A stretch of DNA of 64,000 nucleotides from Faecalicatena contorta (GTDB lineage: Bacteria; Bacillota; Clostridia; Lachnospirales; Lachnospiraceae). The translations under genes and the position numbers were made by a program. Positions 1 through 10,300 of the stretch are shown one piece after another. Location of the stretch: contig NZ_JAFBIY010000003.1 in the NCBI RefSeq assembly GCF_021531975.1, forward strand, positions 124,001 to 188,000, given 5' to 3'. The notes below the pieces were generated by a model. That model made no database searches, was not told the origin of the DNA, and worked only from the letters and a program-made list of their open reading frames with translations. Numbering within the stretch: the stretch's first letter is position 1; each line of letters opens with the position of its first letter.

Positions 1-1
1 T

Positions 2-352
2 CTTGATATGGTCGATAACAAGAAAATTGCCATGCGTCCGGCGGTGGAGCTGTCTTATTTGCCAAAAGAAGAACAGGAGATATTGTACGATACCATGGAA
101 TCGGAAGATTGCACTCCAAGTCATGCACAGGCAATCAAAATACGCAAATTTTCCGCAGAAGGCAGATTGAATGAAGATGTGTTACTGTCGATTATGTCAG
201 AAGAAAAGCCAAATCAGGTAGAGCAATGGAAAATTCCGAAGAATCGACTGAAGAAATATTTTCCATCGGGAACTACACAGCAGAAAATGGAAGAAACTAT
301 TATCAAAGCACTGGAATTATACCGAAGACGGGAAAAAAGCAGGGAACGATAA
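2..352 (+). CDS. ParB/RepB/Spo0J-family partition protein, C-terminal part
   Basis: The gene enters from the left: the reading frame is open at base 2 and no ribosome-binding site precedes the first internal ATG at base 8. The visible 117 residues include MRPAVELSYLPKEEQ, a segment typical of the ParB proteins carried by Tn1549-type ICEs, followed by a charged helical tail ending in RRREKSRER. The CTP-binding and helix-turn-helix parts would lie upstream of the window. ParB-like proteins of ICEs are thought to help keep the excised circular form or to act as replication/segregation accessory factors. The family is inferred from the tail only. Confidence 0.75.
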   Translation, partial: LDMVDNKKIAMRPAVELSYLPKEEQEILYDTMESEDCTPSHAQAIKIRKFSAEGRLNEDVLLSIMSEEKPNQVEQWKIPKNRLKKYFPSGTTQQKMEETIIKALELYRRREKSRER

Positions 353-621
353 GCAATTTGACACCAAGGGAGCAGTCTATCCGTTGGCAGTCAATGAGAA
401 ATCAGCATTTTCCTGTTTTCCCCTCCCCACACCCTACCCCTTTGGTTTACCAGCAGATTACCAGCCGAAAAGACAATAAGGAGCCGGGAACATCTTTTCT
501 TTCGGCAGGTCAGAGATTCCCACACCTGCATGACAGCAAGAAGTAAACAGAATAAAGCAATAGCAGGCGTTTCAGACGGACGTCTTTTTTTATTGGATTG
601 AAAAGAAAGGAATTGTAGAAA

Positions 622-3600
622 ATGAAGAAGATATGGAAACGAGTGTGTACAGGGATTCTTGCCCTGACCACGATTTTAACTGCATTGCCGATTACATCGG
701 TTCAGGCAGCGGAAACACAGTATTGGACAGAGTCCGCAGAGAGAGTTGGACATGTGGAACATTTGATGAACGACGGAACAATAAAAAGTACTTTCAACGA
801 AGGACATATGAAAGTAGAGGGCGAAACCGCCTACTGTGTAAATATCAACATGAAATTTAAGAATGGCTATAAAACTAGACATGACGCAAGTGCCAGCATG
901 AGTGCAGATCAGATTGAAGATGTGGCATTGTCGCTTGAGTATATGAAACAGTATACAGGCAGTCACAGTAATCTGAGTGCAAATCAGGCATATCTTTTAG
1001 AGCAGTGCCTTGTGTGGCAGCGTTTAAGTGAGCATTTGGGTTGGCAGTGTGATAATGTCCGAGCTGTATATTCCGAGATTTCTCAGGATATTCAGAATGA
1101 AGTGTATGCTGGAGCGAAAGCATTTGTAAAGGCAAATAAGGGACGCTATAAATGCGGTGGATATATCTATACTGGAGAAGGACAGGACATCGGACAGTTT
1201 TGGGCAGAACTGAATGTTGGAAATGCAAAGGTAAAGAAAACAACCGCAAATGAGATTGTCACAAATGGAAATGCGATGTATTCCATTGCGGGAGCAACCT
1301 TTGGTATATTCTCAGACCAGAATTGTGGTAATCAGATTGGAACACTTACAACAAACGAAAATGGAGATACAAATGAGGTTGAAGTAACTGCCGGAACTGT
1401 TTATATCAAAGAGCTTTCTGCACCGAAGGGATATAAGCTGGATACGACAGTACGCAGTCTGAAAGTTGAAGCCGGAAAAACAGCCGTATTAAATGTTTCA
1501 GATGTTCCGAAAGTGACAGAAACATTGGTAGACCTGTTCAAGATTGATATGGAGACAGGAAAAGCAACTGCACAGGGAAATGCAGCACTGGCAGGAGCAG
1601 AGTTTACCTGGCATTATTATGACGGACTTTATACAAAAGACAACTTACCGGAGAAAGCAACACGTACCTGGGTTACAAAGACGGTAGCAGAAAAAGACAG
1701 TGACGGAACCATTCATTATGTGACAAAACTGGCAGATGCCTACAAAGTATCCGGAGATGCATTTTACACTCAGAATGAAAAAAGCGTATTACCACTTGGA
1801 ACATTGACTGTTGAAGAAACAAAAGCACCAAACGGATATTTACTGGACGGAGCTTATATGCAGGCAGGAGACAGTACAGAACAGATAAAAGGAATGTATC
1901 TGACACAGATCACAGAGGACGGAGAACTTGCAGTTCTTTCCGGAAGCAATCAGTATTCCGTATCTGATCAGGTAATCCGAGGTGGGGTGAAGATTCAGAA
2001 ACGTGATTTAGAGACAAAAGATACCAAAGCACAGGGAAGTGCCACATTAAAAGATACAGCATTTGCAATTATTTCTCTGAACGAGAATCCGGTTCTGGTA
2101 GAAGGAAAACTGTACAAGAAGAATGAGACAGTTAAGATGATTCAGACAGGAATTGACGGAATTGCAACAACGACGGCAGATTTACTTCCGTATGGTAAAT
2201 ACAAAATGGAAGAAACCAAAGCACCGGAAGGTTATCTGACTGACGGGGCAAAAGCGATTGAATTTTCGATTACAGAAAATGGAAAAATCGTGGATTTAAC
2301 AGACGAAAGTCATTCCATTTACAACCAGATTAAACGTGGAGATCTGGAAGGCGTAAAGATTGGAGCAGGTACACATAAGAGACTTGCGAATGTTCCTTTT
2401 AAGATTACGAGTAAAACAACCGGAGAGAGCCATATCGTAGTGACAGATAAAAATGGTCAGTTTTCAACCGCTTCCGATTGGGCGTCTCATAAGAAAAATA
2501 CAAATGCAGGAAAATCCAGTGAGGACGGTATCTGGTTCGGAACTTCTGAGCCGGACGATAGCAAAGGTGCATTGCTTTATGATACTTATGAGATTGAGGA
2601 ATTATCTTGTGAATCCAATAAAGGCATGAAGCTGATCCCTGCATTTGAAGTTGTTGTCAGCAGAAATAAAGTGAAAATCGACCTTGGAACACTGACCGAT
2701 GAGTATGAGAAAGAGATTAGCATTCATACAACCGCAACAGACAAGAAAACGGGCGAAAAGATAATTGTTGCAGGAAAGAAAGTAACGATTGTGGATACAG
2801 TTACTCTGGACGGTCTGGAAGAAGGAAGAAAGTACCAGTTAAAAGGCTGGCAGATGCTGAAAGAGGAAAATGCTGAACTGCTCATTGATGGAAAGCGTGT
2901 GGAAAGTGATTATACTTTTGTTGCTGACAGCGAGAAAATGAAAGTAGAGATTTCTTATACGTTCGATGCATCAGAACTTGGCGGACAGAATCTGGTTACA
3001 TTTGAAGAATTATATGACCTGAAGAATCCGGAAGAACCTGTAAAAGTTGCAGAGCATAAGGACATTGACGATGAAGGACAGACGGTCCTGATTACAGAGC
3101 GAAAGATTTCGATTCATACCACAGCAACTGATAAGAACGGTAAGAAAGAAATCGAAGCCGGAAAAGATCTGACGATTGTAGATACAGTTACTTTAGATGG
3201 ATTGGAAATCGGTACAAAGTATAAATTGTCTGGTTGGCAGATGGTTAAGGCAGAAAATGCAAAGCTGATTATTGATGGCAAAGAAGTTACCAATGATTAT
3301 GAATTTATTGCTGATAAGGAAAACATGGAAGTGCAGGTTGAGTTTACTTTCGACGGCAGCACTCTTGGAGGAAAGCAGCTTGTAACTTTTGAAGAACTGT
3401 ATGATATGACAAATCCGGAAGAACCGAAAAAGGTAACAGAGCATAAGGATATCAACGATGAAGGACAGACCGTAACCATCAAAGAAGTACCGGAAACACC
3501 AACCCCAGAGACACCGGGTACTACTACAAAGACAAGCAATCCTCCAAAAACAGGAGACACCGCAAAAGCAGGATTGTGGCTAGCCATTGCTGCATTGTCT

Positions 3601-3696
3601 GCAATGGGCGTTGGTGGGGTGGCTATCCATGCAAGAAAAAAGAAGAAAGCACCACTGGCGATTGAAGAAAAGAAAGAAGAAAGCGAGGACGAATAA
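622..3696 (+). CDS. Cell-wall-anchored adhesin with thioester domain and VaFE/Cna-B-type repeats
   Basis: A 1024-residue exported surface protein. Residues 1-29 form a Sec signal peptide ending VQAA. The next domain looks like an internal thioester adhesion domain: Cys72 in AYCVN and Gln128 in LEQCLVW. Several prealbumin/Cna-B-like beta domains follow (roughly residues 215-690), each ending in a VEETKAPNGY-type strand. Two tandem VaFE repeats lie at about 699-826 and 827-950, with VTFEELYD in each. The C-terminus has a sortase signal, PPKTGD near residue 974, a membrane helix and a KKKK tail; the sorting motif has Pro in place of the usual Leu. Located in the transfer region, it probably promotes cell contact during conjugation. 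The AAAGAAAGGAATTG leader supports the ATG at 622. Confidence 0.88.
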   Translation: MKKIWKRVCTGILALTTILTALPITSVQAAETQYWTESAERVGHVEHLMNDGTIKSTFNEGHMKVEGETAYCVNINMKFKNGYKTRHDASASMSADQIEDVALSLEYMKQYTGSHSNLSANQAYLLEQCLVWQRLSEHLGWQCDNVRAVYSEISQDIQNEVYAGAKAFVKANKGRYKCGGYIYTGEGQDIGQFWAELNVGNAKVKKTTANEIVTNGNAMYSIAGATFGIFSDQNCGNQIGTLTTNENGDTNEVEVTAGTVYIKELSAPKGYKLDTTVRSLKVEAGKTAVLNVSDVPKVTETLVDLFKIDMETGKATAQGNAALAGAEFTWHYYDGLYTKDNLPEKATRTWVTKTVAEKDSDGTIHYVTKLADAYKVSGDAFYTQNEKSVLPLGTLTVEETKAPNGYLLDGAYMQAGDSTEQIKGMYLTQITEDGELAVLSGSNQYSVSDQVIRGGVKIQKRDLETKDTKAQGSATLKDTAFAIISLNENPVLVEGKLYKKNETVKMIQTGIDGIATTTADLLPYGKYKMEETKAPEGYLTDGAKAIEFSITENGKIVDLTDESHSIYNQIKRGDLEGVKIGAGTHKRLANVPFKITSKTTGESHIVVTDKNGQFSTASDWASHKKNTNAGKSSEDGIWFGTSEPDDSKGALLYDTYEIEELSCESNKGMKLIPAFEVVVSRNKVKIDLGTLTDEYEKEISIHTTATDKKTGEKIIVAGKKVTIVDTVTLDGLEEGRKYQLKGWQMLKEENAELLIDGKRVESDYTFVADSEKMKVEISYTFDASELGGQNLVTFEELYDLKNPEEPVKVAEHKDIDDEGQTVLITERKISIHTTATDKNGKKEIEAGKDLTIVDTVTLDGLEIGTKYKLSGWQMVKAENAKLIIDGKEVTNDYEFIADKENMEVQVEFTFDGSTLGGKQLVTFEELYDMTNPEEPKKVTEHKDINDEGQTVTIKEVPETPTPETPGTTTKTSNPPKTGDTAKAGLWLAIAALSAMGVGGVAIHARKKKKAPLAIEEKKEESEDE

Positions 3697-3704
3697 GGAT
3701 TACA

Positions 3705-3723
3705 GGGTGGTGAAATACCACCC
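3705..3723 (+). terminator. Short intercistronic hairpin
   Basis: GGGTGGT pairs with ACCACCC over a 5-base loop just after the adhesin stop codon, followed by only a weak T-rich tail. It could be a weak terminator or an RNA-processing/stability hairpin separating adhesin expression from the downstream genes. Confidence 0.45.
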
Positions 3724-3758
3724 TCTTACATAGCGAAACAGGCAAGGAGGACAAAAGA

Positions 3759-3965
3759 ATGGTAGTGAACCAGAAAGCGGTAAAAGTTATCAATAAGATA
3801 TTTGAAGCAGGAATTACAGAGGAAAAAGATATTTCTGCAATGACCTTGGACGAGATTTTGGAAATTCAAGGGATTACGGTTGCAGAGATTGGAATGATCA
3901 ATGATTTGCAGAAAGCAATCAAAGCCAATAAAGTGATTACTTTTTTGGGAGGTGGAGCAGTATGA
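3759..3965 (+). CDS. Small ICE-backbone protein, function unknown
   Basis: A 68-residue acidic, helical protein with no membrane segment or Cys motif. It has a good ribosome-binding site (CAAGGAGG). Its stop codon overlaps the next start in an ATGA at 3962-3965, which implies translational coupling with the LPD28 protein and the giant helicase gene. I recognise it only as a small conserved backbone gene of this ICE type and assign no function. Confidence 0.7.
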   Translation: MVVNQKAVKVINKIFEAGITEEKDISAMTLDEILEIQGITVAEIGMINDLQKAIKANKVITFLGGGAV

Positions 3966-4303
3966 GATATGACGTTATGAATGAGTATTATACGGAAATC
4001 CGTTTGTTTGGAAAACCTGCATTATTTAACGATATGCGTTTGGATCAGGAGACAGTTCCGAAAGGGTTATATTTATATGAAGTCAGATATGATGATGAAA
4101 CGTGGGAACCAGTCCAGATTGCAAAAGGCATTTTAGCGAATCATTTGGGTTCGGTTCTTACACGCGAACGGTTAAAAATACCAGCGAATGGTTATCTTGA
4201 CCTGGAAGCGAAAACGGACTGGAAATATAAAGATAAGGGGTGCCGGACAGTGCAGGAGTTTTTAGAAAAATATCCAATCAGACAAAAAGAAAGAGAACGA
4301 TAG
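3962..4303 (+). CDS. LPD28-like domain protein
   Basis: A 113-residue protein beginning MRYDVMNEYYTEIRLFGKPA and containing GLYLYEVRYDDETWEPVQIA. This matches my memory of the 'large polyvalent protein-associated domain 28' family, found beside or inside giant polyvalent proteins of phages and ICEs. The family has no biochemical role known to me. It is coupled to the preceding gene through ATGA and lies 11 bases before the GTG of the giant methyltransferase-helicase, so it is probably co-translated with it. Confidence 0.7.
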   Translation: MRYDVMNEYYTEIRLFGKPALFNDMRLDQETVPKGLYLYEVRYDDETWEPVQIAKGILANHLGSVLTRERLKIPANGYLDLEAKTDWKYKDKGCRTVQEFLEKYPIRQKERER

Positions 4304-4314
4304 GAGGAAGGTAC

Positions 4315-7300
4315 GTGGTAAAGAAATTTGATGTCATTACAAAACTGTATGAGGAAGCAACGCAGGAAGTGACAGAGTCACCGGAAAAGTGGATAGCCTT
4401 TCTTCAGTCAGCCAGTAAAAATTACCGATTGCCATTTGATGAACAGCTTTTGATTCATGTGCAGCGTCCAGAAGCAACCGCAGTACTTCCTATGGAAAAA
4501 TGGAATGAAAAGTTTGGACGGTGGGTAAAACGGGATTCTAAAGGAATTGCTGTATTTGATAAGAGTTCCGATAGATTAAAGTTAAAATATTATTTTGATG
4601 TATCCGATACCAGAGAAGGAAAGTATAAGCGTCTGGTGCGTCCGGTCTCTTTGTGGAGTGTGGCAGAAGAACAACAGGAACCAGTAAAAGAAGCCTTGGT
4701 AAATACATTTGGCGTGACGGACGGAGACAGAAAAGAGTTTGCGATGGTGATTCTGGAAGCGTCTCTGAATATTGCAGAGGATAACATTGGAGATTATCTT
4801 CCGGATATCCTACTTGCGACAAAGGATAGTCCGTTAGAAGAAATTGATGAGTTTAATATCCGGTTGAAAATGAAACAACTGCTTGCAAACAGCATTTCTT
4901 ATATGCTTTTTTTGCGTTGTGGAATTGAACCGGACATTTATCTGGAGACAAGGGACTTTCAAAATATTCGGGACTTTCATACAAAGGAGTTAGTCAATCT
5001 CTTTGGCGTGGCTGCGAGTGATATGTCAGAAATGGCATTAGGAGAAGTTGCGGACACAATACGAAAGTTAAAGATACAGGAACGGAAGCAACGCACATTT
5101 GTTGAACAGAAAACAACAGATTATAATGTGGATAACAAACAGGAAATCGCAACAGAAAGGGGACAGGACAATGGCAGCAATCACATACAGCAGACAGGGA
5201 GATTATCTCCTGCCGAATCTTACAATTCCAGAGGGCGAGGAAGTTCACCTTGGGAAGTACGCATATCTCCGAAAACAATATCTGATGAAGAATCGGTACG
5301 GAATGTATCTGAATCTTCTGACAGCGGGAACATTGAACCAGCATCTGATTCAGACGGAGGAAGAAGCACAGAACAGAATGGAGACACTTATTCAGCAGAT
5401 GGCAGAGAACGAGGGCGTGACAGAAGAACTGAAAGCCAGAGATCAGATGGAGTGGATCGGGAGAATGAACAATATCCGGCAGAGAGCGCAGGAAATCGTG
5501 AGGAACGAAATCCTGGAGAATTAGAAGAAAATAATAGGAGTAGTGACATACTTCCAAGTGAGGAAGAACAACTTCAAATATTAGAAGAGAAGGCAGAGGA
5601 AAAATCCCCTGCTTTTTCTTTTTCACAGGAACTGATTGATGAGGTTCTTCAAGACGGTCCGCATTTTGCAGATGGAAAATACGATATCTATTCTTATCTT
5701 AAACAGGAACATAGCACATCAGAAAATGTGAAATTCTTGCAGGGTGCATATGGCATGGGTGGAAGAACATTAAATATAAATGGAATAAAACTTGATGAAA
5801 ACTATGACAGTAAAGGAATAAAACTACGGAAAGGATATGAAGTAGATTCACCAGAAATTTTACTGAAATGGAACGTAGTCGTAAAAAGAGTTGGAGAACT
5901 TATTGCTGTTGGAAGGTATCTTTCAGAGCAGGAACAGAAAGAATTTCCAGAGTATGAAAAAAGAAAAATTGCCAGAGGAAGACCTTTGCAGGAAGAATCT
6001 GAGCTACAATTAATATCAGACAGAGCTGTAACAGAATCGGAAAACGAATCGGCAGATTATGACATTTCTGAGGATACTGTTGTTACGATAGGAATGAAAG
6101 ATTATGAAGTTGAGTTCCTGTCAGCAGAGAGAGTGGTACTTCGGGATCAGCAATATCCGATTTTTAGCGAAGAACTATCCAGAGAAGAATTTGACCGTAA
6201 GATATGTGAGAATCCGGCAAATGACCATTTGAAAATCAAACGGCCATTGCCGGAATTACCAGCCGAAGAAGAAAAAGAGGCACAGCCGACAGATGTTCCA
6301 TCAGAAGAAACAGAGACAGAGCTGAGTATTCCGGAGCAGAATTATCAGTTTGTGATGAAGATGGCAGGCGAAGTTTTACGGGGAGAAGTGGATTTCAAAA
6401 CCTTTGAGGCAGGAGCAGGCTTCATGCCCCTTACGATTGAGCAGGTTGGTGACAACTTTATTGTAATCTCTCATTACTATGAGCAGAATGGAGATGCCAT
6501 GGCAGATCCGGATATGGAATTTGCTTATGATAATGACAGGAAAACGCTTCAGGCAAGAACTTATCAGCAGGACGCATTACAAAGATACGATGAAGTTTAT
6601 GGCGATGACGGATATAATGAGGAGCTGGAAGAAGAACTGAATCTATTTGCACATGAGTGGTTCCAGACAATCGAGAAACAAGGATATGTTCCGGTACAGG
6701 AAGCAGCGGAATTGGAAGCAGGCGAATTACCAGCCGAAGAAGAAAATACTTTGGAATTAGCCCCTTCCTGGGAACAGGGCGAACCTGCAAAGAAAGCGCA
6801 GAGCTACGATTTGTATCCGGAAGTTTCCGGGCAGAACAGACATCAGTATCAGATTATGGAGGAAGTGCCGGAGTATGGCTCAGCCAAAGAAAAGTTCAGG
6901 GCAAATATTGCAGCGATTCAACTTCTGAAGAAATGTGAAAACGAACATCGTTATGCAACACCGGAAGAACAGGAAATACTGGCAAAATATGTTGGTTGGG
7001 GCGGTCTTTCAGATGCATTTGATCCAAAGAAATCCGCATGGGCAGCCGAGTATCTGGAATTGCAGACTGTATTAAGTGAAGAAGAATACGAATCTGCAAG
7101 AGAATCAACGCTGACAGCGTTCTATACTCCGCCGATTGTAATCAAGAGTATGTATCAGGCACTGGAAAACATGGGACTAAAGAGTGGAAATATTCTGGAA
7201 CCAAGTTGTGGTGTCGGTAACTTTATCGGTATGAAACCAGAATCTCTTTCGGACTGTAAGATGTATGGTGTGGAATTGGATTCTGTTTCAGGAAGAATTG

Positions 7301-10300
7301 CTGCACAACTTTATCAGAAATCCAAGATAGCGGTTGAGGGTTATGAGAAAGTAAATCTTCCAGACAGTTTTTTCGATGTTGCAATCGGCAATGTACCGTT
7401 TGGGGAGTTTAAAGTATTTGACAGCAGATATGACAGGTACAATTTCTTCATTCACGATTATTTCTTTGCGAAAACATTGGACAAGGTAAGACCGGGCGGT
7501 GTGATTGCATTTATTACTTCATCAGGAACCATGGATAAGAAGAATCCATATGTCAGAAGATACCTGGCACAGAGAGCAGAGCTGATCGGTGCAATCCGTC
7601 TGCCGAATGATACCTTTACCAAAAACGCAGGAACGAAAGTAACATCGGATATTTTATTCCTTCAGAAGCGTGACCATATGACACTGGAGGAACCGGACTG
7701 GGTATATCTGGATTATGATGACAACGGCATTGAACAGAACCGCTATTATGTACAGCACCCGGAAATGATACTGGGAGAAATGGTTATGGAATCCGGTCCG
7801 TATGGCATGAGAAGTACTTGCAGACCGTATGAGGGCAGAGAACTGTCAGAACTTCTTTCAGTTGCAGTTGAAGCGTTAAAGGGTACGATTGAAGAAGTAG
7901 AAATGGAAGAACTGGTGGAGGAAGAAGACCATACGATTCCTGCAGATCCATCGGTGAGCAATTATTCTTACACATTGGTAGATGGAAAGATTTACTATCG
8001 GGAAAACAGTCGTATGAAGCCGGTAACACTTCCGGTGACTGGAGTAAATCGTGTGAAAGGTATGATTGCAATCCGGGATTGTGCAAGAGAACTGATCCGG
8101 TATCAGACAGAAGGATATTCTGATGCAGTAATCGAAGGACAACAGAAGGAATTAAACCGTCTGTATGATCTCTTCCGCAGTAAATACGGACTGTTAAATG
8201 ATCGTGCCAATATGCGTGTATTTGCAGACGATAATAGTTATCCATTGCTGAGTTCACTGGAGATTCTTGCAGAAGACGGAACACTGGAACGGAAAGCGGA
8301 TATGTTTTCTAAGCGGACAATCAAAGCACATAAGGTAGTGAACAGTGTGGATACTGCCAGTGAAGCATTGTCAATTTCTCTTGCAGAAAAAGCAAAAGTG
8401 GATATGCCTTTCATGGCGAAACTGACCGGGAAAACAGAAGAAGAACTGGAACAGGAGTTGTCCGGCGTTGTTTTTCGTTTACCGGAAAGTGATACAGAGA
8501 ATCCAAAGTATGTTTCCGAAGACGAATATTTGTCAGGGAATGTAAGAGAGAAGTTGAAAGTGGCAGAACTTGCGGCACAGGCAGATGTAAGGTATCAGGT
8601 CAATGTAACTGCTTTGCAAAAAGTACAGCCAAAGGATTTAAGTGCTTCAGAAATCAATATCCGACTGGGGACAACGTGGCTTCCGGAGAGTGATGTTGAA
8701 GATTTTATGTTCCAGTTATTGAATACGCCCAATTATATGCAGTGGAAAATAAAAGTACATTTTTCTAAATATACGGGAGAATGGCAGGTAGAGGGAAGAA
8801 GTCTGGATAAGGGGAATGTAAAGGCAAACAATACCTATGGAACAACAAGAGTCAGTGCGTATCGGATTATTGAAGATACCTTGAATCTAAGAGACGTTCG
8901 GATTTACGATTATGTGGAGGACGATGACAGAAAGAAAAAAGCTGTTCTAAATAAGAAAGAAACTGCCATAGCACAGGGAAAACAAGATCTGATCAAGCAG
9001 GCATTTCAGGATTGGATTTGGAAAGAACCGGAGCGCAGGCAGAGACTTACTGATTATTACAATGAAAATTTCAATGCAATCCGACCAAGGGAATATGATG
9101 GAAGTCATCTGAACTTTTATGGAATGAATCCGGAAATCCGGCTACGGGAACATCAGAAAAATGGTGTTGCAAGAATCCTGTACGGCGGGAACACGCTGCT
9201 TGCCTATGTAGTTGGAGCAGGAAAGACGTATACGATGGTTGCGGCTGCAATGGAGAGTAAACGACTGGGACTTTGTCACAAGTCCATGGTTGTTGTACCG
9301 AACCACATCATTGAACAGTTTGCAGCCGAGTGGTTACAGCTTTATCCGGCAGCAAATTTACTGGTGGCAACCAAGAAAGACTTTGAAACCAAAAACCGAA
9401 AAAGATTCTGTGCCAGAATTGCTACCAGTGATATAGATGCGGTAATTATCGGGCATAGTCAGTTTGAACGTATTCCATTGAGCATTGAACGTCAGCAAAG
9501 GACAATCCGCAGTCAGATTGAGGAACTTGTGCAGGGAATTACAGAGGAAAAAGCAAGGAATGGAAACAAATTTACAATCAAGCAGTTGGAAAAGACGAAG
9601 AAGTCATTGCTTGTGCGACTGGAAAAACTGAATGACCAGAGTAAAAAAGACCAGGTGATCAACTTTGAAGAATTGGGAATTGACCGCTTATTTGTTGATG
9701 AAGCGGATGGATACAAGAATTTGTATCTATATACGAAAATGAGAAATGTAGCAGGCATTGCCCAGACAGAAGCGTTGAAGTCCTCTGATATGTTTATGAA
9801 ATGCCAGTACCTTGACGAACTGACTGGAGGAAAAGGTGTGGTATTCGCTACAGGAACACCAGTCAGCAACAGTGTGGTGGAACTATATACCATGCAGAGA
9901 TACTTGCAGCATCATACATTGGTGGAGCATAACCTACAGCATTTTGACGCATGGGCATCAACTTTCGGAGAAACAGTGACAGCAATCGAGCTTGCCCCGG
10001 AAGGGACAGGCTACCGTCTAAAAACGAGATTCGCAAAGTTTTATAATCTTCCGGAGCTTATGCAGATGTTTCGGGAGGTGGCAGATATTCAGACTGCTGA
10101 CATGTTGAATCTTCCAGTACCGGAAGTAGAGTACCGGGTTGTATCTGTAAAACCAAGTGAAATGCAGCGTGACATGGTTGCAGAACTGGGAGAACGTGCG
10201 GAGCGTGTAAGGGATGGAATGGTCAATGCCACTGAAGATAACATGCTGCTGATTACCAATGACGGAAGAAAACTGGCTCTGGATCAGCGAATGATGAATG

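Noticed and set aside
226-546. A 106-codon plus-strand frame overlapping the end of parB
   Set aside because: No ribosome-binding site, composition like translated non-coding DNA (FPSPHPTPLVYQQ), and it starts within parB. A different frame there also reads open for ~45 codons, so neither is convincing.
4994-5626. A 210-codon minus-strand frame under the helicase gene
   Set aside because: His/Leu/Cys-rich shadow of the plus-strand coding sequence with no start signals; the constrained second frame here is the plus-strand TnpV-like one.
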